A stretch of 17,210 nucleotides of DNA from Candidatus Brocadiaceae bacterium (GTDB lineage Bacteria; Planctomycetota; Brocadiia; SM23-32), in contig JAUWZH010000021.1 in assembly GCA_030615435.1 (NCBI GenBank), positions 1-17,210 of the forward strand. Direction: 5' to 3'. Numbering within the stretch: the stretch's first letter is position 1; the number at the start of each line of letters is the position of its first letter. A model generated the notes under the pieces. The model did no database searches, was not told the DNA's origin, and worked only from the letters and a program-made list of their open reading frames with translations. The translations under genes and the position numbers were made by a program. Below are positions 1 through 6,212 of the stretch, one piece after another.

Positions 1-3000
1 CCGGGCGAGGAGATCGTCATCTCCATCCACTACGTGCAGCCGCTGAGGTACGACGCCGGCACCTACCGCTACCACTTCCCGATGGTCGTGGGCCCGCGCT
101 TCATCCCCGGCACCCCCACCGGCAAGGAGGGAACCGGCTGGGCCCCCGACACTGACCTGGTGCCCGACGCCTCGCGCATCACCCCGCCCGTGCTCAAGCC
201 CGGCTTCCGCACCGGGCACGACATCAGCCTCCAGGTAAACCTCAAGGCCGGCATGTCCATCGAAGACCTGCGCTGCAAGAGCCACGAAGTGGACATCGCC
301 CGGCTCGGGGAAGGCGAGGTCCGGCTCACGCTGAAACAGGGCGACTCCATCCCCAACAAGGACTTCATGCTCTCCTGGCGGGTGGCGGGCGAGCGGCCGC
401 GCTCGGCCCTGCTGGCCCACCGCACCCAGGGCGGCGGCTACTTCATGCTCATGCTCCAGCCCTCCGTTGAGAACGTCACCAAGGAGTACGAGGCGAAGGA
501 GCTGTTCTTCGTGCTCGATTGCAGCGGCTCGATGAGGGGCTATCCCATCGAGAAAAGCAAGCAGGCGATGGTGCACTGCATCCGCGGGATCGGCCCGGCG
601 GACACCTTCCAGATAATCCGCTTCTCGTCGAGCGCCAGCCAGTTCTCGCCCAAACCCATCCCCAGCACCTTCGAGAACAAGCGCAAGGCGCTCGAGTACG
701 TGGACGCGCTCTCCGGCAGCGGCAGGACGAGGATGATCGAGGGCATCAAGGCCGCCCTCGACTACCCGCGCGACCCGGAGCGGCAGCGCTACGTGTTCTT
801 CCTGACCGACGGCAAAATCGGCAACGAGGACCAGATCTTCAAGGCCATCGAGGAGAAGCTCGGCGGGGCGCGCATATTCGCCTTCGGCATCGGCTCCTCG
901 ACCAACCGGCATCTGATCGAGGGCATGGCCAGGACGGGCAAGGGCGTCTCGCGGTTCGTGCGGCAGGACGAAGACCCGACCGCCGTGATCACCGAACTGT
1001 TCGCGCGCCTCTCGCGGCCCTACCTCACCGACGTCAAGGTCGAGTGCGAGGGGGTGAAGGTATCGGAGCTCTACCCCGAGCCGCTGCCCGACCTGCTCCA
1101 GGCACAGCCCCTTCTGGTCTTCGGCACCTACGAGGGAGGCGGCCCGGCGACGGTGACCCTGAGGGGCAACCTGAAAGGAGAGTCCTACGAGGAAAAGCTC
1201 CAGGTCAACTTCCCCGAATGGGAGCCCGCCAACGGGTGCCTCGCGTCCACCTGGGCAAGGCAGAAGATACAGCAGATGACCTTCGACCAGCTCGGCCGGG
1301 GCGAGGACCTCAGCAAGCAGATCACGGAGCTTGCCCTGGAGTTCCACCTGATGAGCCGCTACACGAGCTTCGTGGCGGTGGATGAGGAGATACCAGAGGG
1401 CTCGGCCAGCACGCTGCCGCGCACGGTGACCGTGCCGGTGCCGATGCCCGAAGGGGTGTCCTTCGAGGGCGTGTTCGGCCCGCCGGGACTCTACCCCGGC
1501 CGGATCGTCGCGAGACTCGAAGGGGAATACCTTAAAGAGGATACGGTCGGCCGGCGAGGCGCCGGAACGATAGATAGCCTGTCGAGGCGGGCTGCGGGGC
1601 GCGCCGGGGGCGCCGCGCTCGGGTTGATAAATGCCCAGGCCGGTCGCCGAAGAGAGGAGGCCCCTCCGCCCGGGGCCATTGCCAAAGAGTACAAGACTGC
1701 CATTCCGCACGCCAGTCTCAGGGCGTTGCCGGAACCGGGCGAGCGACTGTACGTGGCGGGCTATGTTCCGGACAAGCTACAGAAGGAGCTGGAGGAACTC
1801 GCCAACGAGGACGGGGACCTCTACGACGCTTTCGCACGCGCCTACCGCCGCGGAGACGAAAAGGCGAGCAACGAGGCGCTGGCGAAGCTGCTCGCCTCCG
1901 ACGAGAAGGGCGCCCTCCGGGCGGCCGTCGCCCTCTGCGAGCAGATGTCCCTGCGCGGGCAGAAACTCAGCGAGCCCAATCGGAAAGCAACCGCATCCAT
2001 GAGCTTGATCAGCGAGTCGCAGAGGGCCTCCGCCGGCCGCCAGATGATGCTGCTCACGACCGAGAAGCCCGGTGAGCGCCTGCTCGGCCTCGTCGTCGGG
2101 GATCGGGACGCCCGCACGCGCCTGCTGGTCGCCTGGGCCTTCGTAAAGGACGCCGAACTCGAGGCTCCGAAGGTGCTGGCGCGCCTGCTCGGGGACGAGG
2201 ACCCTTCGGTGCTCGCCCTCGCGGTGAAGGTGGCCGGGCAGCTCCGCAAGGACCCGGCCCACGCCGCGCGGCTCGCCGAAATCCTGCTGGAGGCCGACCC
2301 GGAGAAGGCCGGCGGGGCAGTGCTGGAGGCCGCCATCGGCCTCGCCGCCATCGCGAAGGAGCACGAGGAGGCCCGCCCCGCGGCACACGCGGCGCTGCTG
2401 AAGGCGCTGGACCGCGAATACCCTGAGAAGCTCGCGCCGGCCGTCCTGGTGGCGTGCCTCAAGGGCCTGGAAGGTTACCGAGAGAAGGACGGCCTCGATG
2501 CATTCCGGAGGCTGATGGGGAAAGGGCACGCGCTGCCGGTGCGAATAGTCGCCACCGAGCGCGCCCTCCCCCGGGGCGTCTTCGAGGTCTACGAGGACGT
2601 CCTCGAAGATGAGGAGCTGAGCAAGCAGCCGGAGCTCATGACGAAGGTGCTTCAGGCCGTCCGCCGTCAAACCAGGGTCATTTCCTACATCGGGCCGCAC
2701 GAGAAGCACGCCGGCTCGGCCCACGCGCTGCTGAAATCCGACCGCTACAATGGGAGGCGATTCGGACTGGTGCGGGTGGCGCTGGTTGAGAACGTGTTCC
2801 TGCGTCCGACCGACGAGCACATCGAGTACCTCACGGGGCTGCTCCGCACCGACCGGGACTGGCGCGTGCGGCGGGCTGTTCTGGCCGGCCTCGCGCGCCG
2901 GGGCGGGGCGGACTACAGCAAGGCCGTCGAGCTTGCCCTTGAGGACCCGCATCCGGTCATCAAGCAGCTCGCCCTCACGGGGCTCGTCGCGCTCAAGGCA

Positions 3001-3147
3001 CCCGAGGAAAAGCGGGCGCAGTATCTGTCCAAACTCGCCGCGCTGCCCACGGCGGCAACCTGCGGGGCGATACTGAGGGCGGAAGGCGTCTCGCCCGACC
3101 TCGTCATGCGGCCGGCGGACGAGATACGCAGGGCGCTGACAAAGTGA
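1..3147 (+). CDS. VIT-VWA domain protein with C-terminal HEAT-like repeats (5' partial)
   Basis: The reading frame is open from base 1, and the residues before the first possible start (GTG at 34) already read like VIT domain sequence (GEEIVISIHYVQPLRY), so the gene begins outside the window. After the VIT remainder (bases 1 to about 125) and a linker comes a von Willebrand A domain (about 496-1000) with an intact metal site: DxSxS (DCSGS, 517-531), a threonine near 727 and TDG near 808. A segment near 1320-1390 (ending SRYTSFVAVDEE) is typical of the region following VWA in VIT proteins. A low-complexity linker near 1590-1680 leads into an alpha-helical part (about 1880-3120) with HEAT-like repeats, clearest around 2840-3020. 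VIT-VWA proteins are usually cell-surface or adhesion related; HEAT repeats are protein-binding scaffolds. No membrane segment or C-terminal anchor is visible. A signal peptide, if any, lies outside. The function is unknown; a metal-dependent binding or scaffold role is inferred. Confidence 0.93.
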   Translation, partial: PGEEIVISIHYVQPLRYDAGTYRYHFPMVVGPRFIPGTPTGKEGTGWAPDTDLVPDASRITPPVLKPGFRTGHDISLQVNLKAGMSIEDLRCKSHEVDIARLGEGEVRLTLKQGDSIPNKDFMLSWRVAGERPRSALLAHRTQGGGYFMLMLQPSVENVTKEYEAKELFFVLDCSGSMRGYPIEKSKQAMVHCIRGIGPADTFQIIRFSSSASQFSPKPIPSTFENKRKALEYVDALSGSGRTRMIEGIKAALDYPRDPERQRYVFFLTDGKIGNEDQIFKAIEEKLGGARIFAFGIGSSTNRHLIEGMARTGKGVSRFVRQDEDPTAVITELFARLSRPYLTDVKVECEGVKVSELYPEPLPDLLQAQPLLVFGTYEGGGPATVTLRGNLKGESYEEKLQVNFPEWEPANGCLASTWARQKIQQMTFDQLGRGEDLSKQITELALEFHLMSRYTSFVAVDEEIPEGSASTLPRTVTVPVPMPEGVSFEGVFGPPGLYPGRIVARLEGEYLKEDTVGRRGAGTIDSLSRRAAGRAGGAALGLINAQAGRRREEAPPPGAIAKEYKTAIPHASLRALPEPGERLYVAGYVPDKLQKELEELANEDGDLYDAFARAYRRGDEKASNEALAKLLASDEKGALRAAVALCEQMSLRGQKLSEPNRKATASMSLISESQRASAGRQMMLLTTEKPGERLLGLVVGDRDARTRLLVAWAFVKDAELEAPKVLARLLGDEDPSVLALAVKVAGQLRKDPAHAARLAEILLEADPEKAGGAVLEAAIGLAAIAKEHEEARPAAHAALLKALDREYPEKLAPAVLVACLKGLEGYREKDGLDAFRRLMGKGHALPVRIVATERALPRGVFEVYEDVLEDEELSKQPELMTKVLQAVRRQTRVISYIGPHEKHAGSAHALLKSDRYNGRRFGLVRVALVENVFLRPTDEHIEYLTGLLRTDRDWRVRRAVLAGLARRGGADYSKAVELALEDPHPVIKQLALTGLVALKAPEEKRAQYLSKLAALPTAATCGAILRAEGVSPDLVMRPADEIRRALTK

Positions 3148-3152
3148 AAGAA

Positions 3153-3177
3153 AGCCCCGCCAGGGGGCAGCGGGGCT
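3153..3177 (-). terminator. intrinsic terminator of the hsp20 operon
   Basis: A perfect 8-bp stem (agccccgc / gcggggct) encloses a 9-nt loop. Read on the minus strand the stem is followed by TTTCTTTC, giving a normal Rho-independent terminator for the leftward hsp20 genes. On the plus strand no T-run follows, so it is a poorer terminator for the VIT-VWA gene, whose stop codon is 6 bp upstream. Confidence 0.7.
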
Positions 3178-3200
3178 ACAAATTGCGTCTCACGAAGAGA

Positions 3201-3235
3201 GGGCGGCCCGGCATCCGAAGCACGCCGGGCCGCCC
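3201..3235. terminator. 12-bp perfect inverted repeat between convergent genes
   Basis: The arms gggcggcccggc (3201-3212) and gccgggccgccc (3224-3235) are perfectly complementary around an 11-nt loop. This very stable hairpin lies 24 bp from the hsp20 stop and 54 bp past the VIT-VWA stop. Neither side has a good T-run. It probably acts as a bidirectional transcription block or mRNA 3'-end stabiliser for one or both genes. Confidence 0.5.
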
Positions 3236-3259
3236 ACAATTCAAGACCTGAAGGGGGGG

Positions 3260-3739
3260 TTAGTCGGCCTTGATCTCGATCCTCCTGCCACGGGCCTCCT
3301 CGGTCTTCGGCAGCCTGAGCGAGAGCAGGCCGTCCTTGAAGCTCGCCTCGACGGCCTTCTCATCCACGCTCGCCGGGAGCGGGATCGTTCGGGTGAACGA
3401 GCCGTAGAAGCGCTCCAGGCGCAGGAAGTTCTCCTTCTCTTCCCTCTCCTCTTCCTTCCTCTCGCCGCTGATGGTCAGATATCCCCGCTCGATGGAGACC
3501 TCGATGTCGTCCTTGCCCAGGCCGGGCAGTTCGACCGAGACCCTGTACTCCTCATCGGTCTCCGAGACGTCCACGGCGGGTTTGTGTGGCAGTCGGGGCC
3601 AGGGCACGAGTCCCTGGCGGCCGAAGAAATCCTCGAACATCTCCCGGAAGAGGTCCCTGACCTCCTCGTGGGCGGGAAAACCGAATCTTTCCACTCCGCG
3701 CCTTCTTCTCCACAACGGCACCAGGCCCCTGATCGTCAT
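3260..3739 (-). CDS. Hsp20 / alpha-crystallin small heat-shock protein (third gene of operon)
   Basis: A 159-residue ATP-independent holdase that would bind unfolding proteins in the cytoplasm. This is the most canonical of the three paralogues: a variable arginine/phenylalanine-rich N-terminus (to about residue 50), then an alpha-crystallin domain with VELPGLGKDDIEVSIE, LTISGERK, LERFYGSFTRTIPLP and DGLLSLRLPK, and a C-terminal IxI motif (RRIEIKAD) that normally docks into neighbouring dimers. ATG at 3739 is chosen because an AGGAGGTGA ribosome site (3746-3754) lies at the right distance; a GTG two codons upstream (3745) abuts that site. It follows the second hsp20 gene by 49 bp and ends before two hairpins. 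Confidence 0.97.
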   Translation of the reverse strand: MTIRGLVPLWRRRRGVERFGFPAHEEVRDLFREMFEDFFGRQGLVPWPRLPHKPAVDVSETDEEYRVSVELPGLGKDDIEVSIERGYLTISGERKEEEREEKENFLRLERFYGSFTRTIPLPASVDEKAVEASFKDGLLSLRLPKTEEARGRRIEIKAD

Positions 3740-3767
3740 GTTCACTCACCTCCTATCGGTCTGCGAA

Positions 3768-3789
3768 ACGCAACCTCACGGGGCTGCGT
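3768..3789 (-). other. intercistronic hairpin between hsp20 genes 2 and 3
   Basis: On the minus-strand mRNA, an 8-bp stem (ACGCAGCC with GGTTGCGT, one G-U pair) closes a 6-nt loop. It begins at the last base of the stop codon of the second hsp20 gene and lies 13 bases upstream of the ribosome site of the third. It could be a weak attenuator or an RNA-processing or stability element; it does not itself cover the ribosome site. Confidence 0.35.
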
Positions 3790-4187
3790 CACTTGCCCTT
3801 GATCTCGATTCGGCGGGGCTGGTAACGCTCCGCCATCGGGATGACGAGGCGAAGCACGCCGTCTTTCATCGTCGCCTCGATTCCCTCGGGGTCCAGACCT
3901 TCGCCGACGCTGAAGCAGCGGTGGAAGCTGCCGAGCTCGAACTCCTGCCTCTGGAGCTTCATTCCCACCGTGCGGGACTCACCGAGGCGAGCATCAATGG
4001 ACAACACGCCCTTTTCCAGGACCACCTCCACGTCGTCCCTGGAAACGCCCGGCATGTCGGCGAGGATAGCGACCGAATCGGCTTTCTCGATGATGTCCAC
4101 CGCCGGCGAGTAGGTCGGTTCGGACTCCACTGGTTCCGGCACAACCGTTTCCCTTTCGGGTTTCGATACGCGGGTCTCGTCGGACAT
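3789..4187 (-). CDS. Hsp20 / alpha-crystallin small heat-shock protein (second gene of operon)
   Basis: A 132-residue diverged small heat-shock protein. It has a short charged N-terminal arm rich in Glu and Pro (residues 1-28), then an alpha-crystallin domain (SPAVDIIEKADSVAILADMP, with PGVSRDDVEVVLEKGVLSI after it), the DGVLRLVIP motif and a C-terminal RRIEIKGK carrying the IxI motif. It lacks the aromatic N-terminal region and the ER.YGSF.R form of the third gene; it has FELGSFHRCFSV instead. ATG at 4187 is preceded by AAAGGAGGTGAGG (about 4192-4204), a near-perfect ribosome site. It is 57 bp after the first hsp20 gene. Different N-terminal arms suggest a distinct client range or hetero-oligomer formation with its neighbours (inference). 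Confidence 0.96.
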   Translation of the reverse strand: MSDETRVSKPERETVVPEPVESEPTYSPAVDIIEKADSVAILADMPGVSRDDVEVVLEKGVLSIDARLGESRTVGMKLQRQEFELGSFHRCFSVGEGLDPEGIEATMKDGVLRLVIPMAERYQPRRIEIKGK

Positions 4188-4244
4188 TCTACCTCACCTC
4201 CTTTTCCTCTCACGGCTCAGGTGCGGGCTTTCCGCCGAGGTGCC

Positions 4245-4682
4245 TCAGCCCTTGATCTCGATCCTCCTCGGCCTGCTCTCCTCGCTGCGCGGCAGTTCGA
4301 TGCTCAGCAGACCGTTGCTATAGCTCGCCTCCACCCTGTCGGCATCCACTGCGAAGGGCAGCGAGAGGCTGCGCGTGAACGGTCCGTGGTCGCGCTCGTG
4401 CCGGCGGTAGCGCTCGCCCTCCTGTAGCTTCTCAGGCTCGCGGGAACCCCGGATGGTCAGCACGTCGTTCTCCACCGAGATGTCCAACTCGTCGGGGTTG
4501 ATGCCGGGGACCGCGGCCGTCACGACGGCCTTCTCGCCGGTGGTGGAGACGTTCAAAGGTGGAAACGTCCCGCCCAGAGCGGTGCCGCTCAGCTCGCCGA
4601 GCAGGCGATTGACGCGCCGACGCATCCGGCTCAGGTCGCGCCACGGGTCCCAGTCCATCGTCTCGAATTCCCAGATTGTCAT
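4245..4682 (-). CDS. Hsp20 / alpha-crystallin small heat-shock protein (first gene of operon)
   Basis: A 145-residue small heat-shock protein, first in transcription order. The N-terminus (MTIWEFETMDWDPWRDLSRM) has the usual tryptophan-rich 'DPWRDL' form, followed by an alpha-crystallin domain with PPLNVSTTGEKAVVTAAVP, LTIRGSRE, RRHERDHGPFTRSLSLP and NGLLSIELPR, then the C-terminal RRIEIKG with an IxI motif. The frame is open back to 4739, but ATG at 4682 is chosen because AAAGGAGGT (4691-4699) ends 8 nt upstream and the family N-terminus starts here. The three hsp20 genes all end in RRIEIK, so they are paralogues from tandem duplication, although their N-termini have diverged strongly. No CIRCE (HrcA) operator was found upstream. 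Confidence 0.97.
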   Translation of the reverse strand: MTIWEFETMDWDPWRDLSRMRRRVNRLLGELSGTALGGTFPPLNVSTTGEKAVVTAAVPGINPDELDISVENDVLTIRGSREPEKLQEGERYRRHERDHGPFTRSLSLPFAVDADRVEASYSNGLLSIELPRSEESRPRRIEIKG

Positions 4683-4690
4683 GGTCAAGA

Positions 4691-4699
4691 ACCTCCTTT
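4691..4699 (-). promoter_or_regulatory. ribosome binding site fixing the start of the first hsp20 gene
   Basis: On the minus strand this reads AAAGGAGGT, 8 nt before ATG 4682. It rules out the longer in-frame start at 4739, which would place this site inside the coding region. Confidence 0.8.
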
Positions 4700-4967
4700 C
4701 ACGATCCGAACCCGGCTTTTCGCCATCCTGACTTCTCACCCTTCAATTTAGCAAACCCCGTACCAGAGCGCGGAACAGCCGTGCTCACTTTCCGCAAGCC
4801 CGTGGAGCTGCTGCATCTACGCATTGCCGAGGGTCCAGAGGTGACCGCAGGGAATCGGCCGGCCTGCCATTGTGGCAGCCGAATGGGTTCAGGTTACTTG
4901 ACGCGGAGTGGCTGCACTTCGGAGGCCCCGTTGCCCGTTGCCGGCGGCTCCTGCCGGCCCTTTGCGC
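4700..4967. other. gene-free stretch between hsp20 operon and tRNA-Arg promoter
   Basis: The 330 bases from 4683 to 5012 carry no gene I can support. The left end holds the hsp20 leader and its possible -10; the right end holds the tRNA promoter (4968-4996). The middle (about 4760-4960) shows no RNA gene, repeat or conserved motif that I recognise. Open frames crossing it have no ribosome site and no recognisable protein. Confidence 0.6.
4745..4753 (-). promoter_or_regulatory. possible extended -10 promoter of the hsp20 operon
   Basis: The minus strand reads TGC-TAAATT, an extended -10 (TGnTAnAAT-like) element about 63 nt upstream of the first hsp20 ATG. No convincing -35 hexamer and no clear sigma-32 pattern was found at the expected distance, so this is tentative. 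Confidence 0.3.
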
Positions 4968-4996
4968 TTGATAGCACCAGGCCTGTGCGCTATCAT
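4968..4996 (+). promoter_or_regulatory. sigma70-type promoter of tRNA-Arg
   Basis: TTGATA (4968-4973), a 17-bp spacer and TATCAT (4991-4996) give a near-consensus housekeeping promoter. The start would fall near 5003, about 10 nt before the mature tRNA 5' end. The boxes also form a perfect 7-bp inverted repeat, TGATAGC (4969-4975) and GCTATCA (4989-4995), which could be an operator or a chance result of the two box sequences. Confidence 0.75.
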
Positions 4997-5012
4997 TCCG
5001 GCCACACGCGCA

Positions 5013-5089
5013 GCGCCCGTAGCTCAACTGGACAGAGCATCGGACTTCGGATCCGAGGGTTGGGGGTTCGACTCCCTCCGGGCGTGCCA
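5013..5089 (+). tRNA. tRNA-Arg (anticodon UCG)
   Basis: A complete 77-nt cloverleaf with encoded CCA. The acceptor stem is GCGCCCG (5013-5019) with CGGGCGT (5079-5085; one G-U pair). The D-stem is GCTC/GAGC (5022-5025, 5035-5038). The anticodon stem TCGGA/TCCGA (5040-5044, 5052-5056) encloses loop CTTCGGA, so the anticodon is TCG at 5047-5049, reading CGA/CGG arginine codons. The variable loop is GGGTT, the T-stem GGGGG/CCCTC encloses TTCGACT, discriminator G is at 5086 and CCA at 5087-5089. It stands alone, with its own promoter, divergent from the hsp20 operon and convergent with the NusG-like gene, whose stop is 20 bp away. No separate terminator is visible. Confidence 0.97.
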
Positions 5090-5109
5090 CCATCCCTGCC
5101 CCGGTTGCC

Positions 5110-5667
5110 TCACCCGATCGGTTCGACCTGCCGACCGTCCACCTCAAGCGGCACGGACCGGCCGATGAACTCCACGTTGAGGAAGACGCGGAACCCACGG
5201 CGGACCCTGGCGATAACCCCGACGATGCCCCGGAACGGCCCCGCTTTGACCTGGACCCTCTGGCCAACCTTCAGATAGGGGAGAGTGTCGAGTTCCCGGG
5301 AGACCGAAAGCGCCTTCGCGATCTGGCGCAGCTCTTCGACGAGCCCTTCGGGGTTGTAAACGTGAAGGAGGCTCAGCAGGTTCTCCTCCCTGCTGAGCCG
5401 ATACCCCTGCTCGGGGTCGGCGCGGCAGAACAGGTAGCCGCTGAACAGAGGCAGCCATCGCTCCTTGCGCCCGCTGTGGTAGTGATGCACGCTGAGTTTC
5501 AGCGGCAGGTAGCAAGGGATCTTCTCTTGCTCGCAGAGCCTGGCCAGCGACTTCTCGTGGCGCGGCCGGGTATACAGACACCACCACTGCACATCGGACC
5601 CTTGCGGTGGCACCACCAGCAACTCATCGGCCGCATCCGTCCCATCTGTCGGTTCAACAGAACGCAT
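5110..5667 (-). CDS. NusG-family transcription antitermination factor (UpxY/RfaH/LoaP-like paralogue)
   Basis: 185 residues. The NGN domain (about residues 27-120) shows WWCLYTRPRHEKSLARL and WLPLFSGYLFCRAD, matching the NusG 'W..v.t..r.E......l' and 'l.pgYvFv' motifs that bind RNA polymerase. A KOW domain (about 132-185) reads VGQRVQVKAGPFRGIVGVI, then VEFIGRSVPLEVDG. Housekeeping nusG normally sits beside secE and ribosomal protein genes. This one is the last gene of an exopolysaccharide export operon, so it is a specialised paralogue of the kind that promotes read-through of long polysaccharide operons. ATG at 5667 is preferred, with a weak G-rich ribosome site upstream; an in-frame TTG at 5700 is possible. 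It begins 36 nt after the VanZ-like stop, so it is surely co-transcribed. Its target is not proven; the operon's own leader is the obvious candidate. Confidence 0.93.
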   Translation of the reverse strand: MRSVEPTDGTDAADELLVVPPQGSDVQWWCLYTRPRHEKSLARLCEQEKIPCYLPLKLSVHHYHSGRKERWLPLFSGYLFCRADPEQGYRLSREENLLSLLHVYNPEGLVEELRQIAKALSVSRELDTLPYLKVGQRVQVKAGPFRGIVGVIARVRRGFRVFLNVEFIGRSVPLEVDGRQVEPIG

Positions 5668-5703
5668 CGTCCCGCCCCCGACGTGCAACGGGCAACTCAA
5701 CGC

Positions 5704-6126
5704 TCAGTGCGCCCTCCTCCAGTGCGGCCTTATTACCTTTTCCCGCAGGAGTATCCCGAAGCTCACGACGACCACGGCGATCACCACGCCCACGGTGTTG
5801 GCCAGCAGGTCGTGCGAGGCGAATCCGCGGCCGGCGAAGGGCTGCAAGACCTCAACCACGCCCCCGAAAAGGATCGGCAACAGCACCATGGGGCCCACGC
5901 GGCTGGTAAGCGGACGCTCCTTCAAGGTCAAAAACACAAGTGTGCTCAGCACACCGTACGCGACGAGGTGCGCCAGGAAGACCCGGCCGTTCAAGGTGAA
6001 GGCGCGGGCCGCCCGGGAGCCCTGCGGCAGAAAACTCGCCACCACGATCAGCAGCGTCCAGAAACCCAGAAAAACGGCGCGCGGCACGGCGCCCAGAACC
6101 TTCCATGCCCCCCTCGCCCTAAGCAT
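5704..6126 (-). CDS. VanZ-like membrane protein
   Basis: 140 residues with about four hydrophobic segments (near residues 14-34, 50-68, 80-93 and 108-127) and the VanZ-family pattern: LAHLVAYGVLS in the second segment, then GGVVEVLQPFAGRGFASHDL with LANTVGV following. In the founding member VanZ affects glycopeptide (teicoplanin) sensitivity, but most family members have no known reaction. They are frequent in polysaccharide and exosortase loci, as here between the co-polymerase and the NusG-like gene. The start is ATG 6126 or GTG 6129 (adjacent codons); the ribosome site is weak (GAGAG). It lies 86 bp after the Wzc-like gene and 36 bp before the next gene, consistent with one transcript. Its precise role here is unknown. 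Confidence 0.9.
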   Translation of the reverse strand: MLRARGAWKVLGAVPRAVFLGFWTLLIVVASFLPQGSRAARAFTLNGRVFLAHLVAYGVLSTLVFLTLKERPLTSRVGPMVLLPILFGGVVEVLQPFAGRGFASHDLLANTVGVVIAVVVVSFGILLREKVIRPHWRRAH

Positions 6127-6212
6127 CACGCCGACTCTCGCAATAGCACTGAGGAAACGCCTCTTTCACCTCTCAAGACTCAGCCCCCGTCTTCGCGCGC
6201 TGCCCCCGGGTT

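Noticed and set aside
1777..2952. A 391-codon minus-strand open frame inside the VIT-VWA-HEAT gene
   Set aside because: Shadow of the plus-strand coding frame; no ribosome site and no recognisable domain.
4683..5012. CIRCE or RNA thermometer (ROSE, fourU) for the hsp20 operon
   Set aside because: No TTAGCACTC/GAGTGCTAA pair was found, and nothing in the short leader pairs convincingly with the AAAGGAGGT ribosome site.
5013..5110. tRNA-Arg as an integration site with a mobile element beside it
   Set aside because: No integrase gene and no repeat of the tRNA 3' end was seen in the window; the downstream gene belongs to the export operon.
4908..5168. Open frame covering the tRNA, translating to VAQLDRASDFGSEGWGFDSL
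   Set aside because: This peptide is the well-known false translation of a tRNA gene; the cloverleaf is complete.
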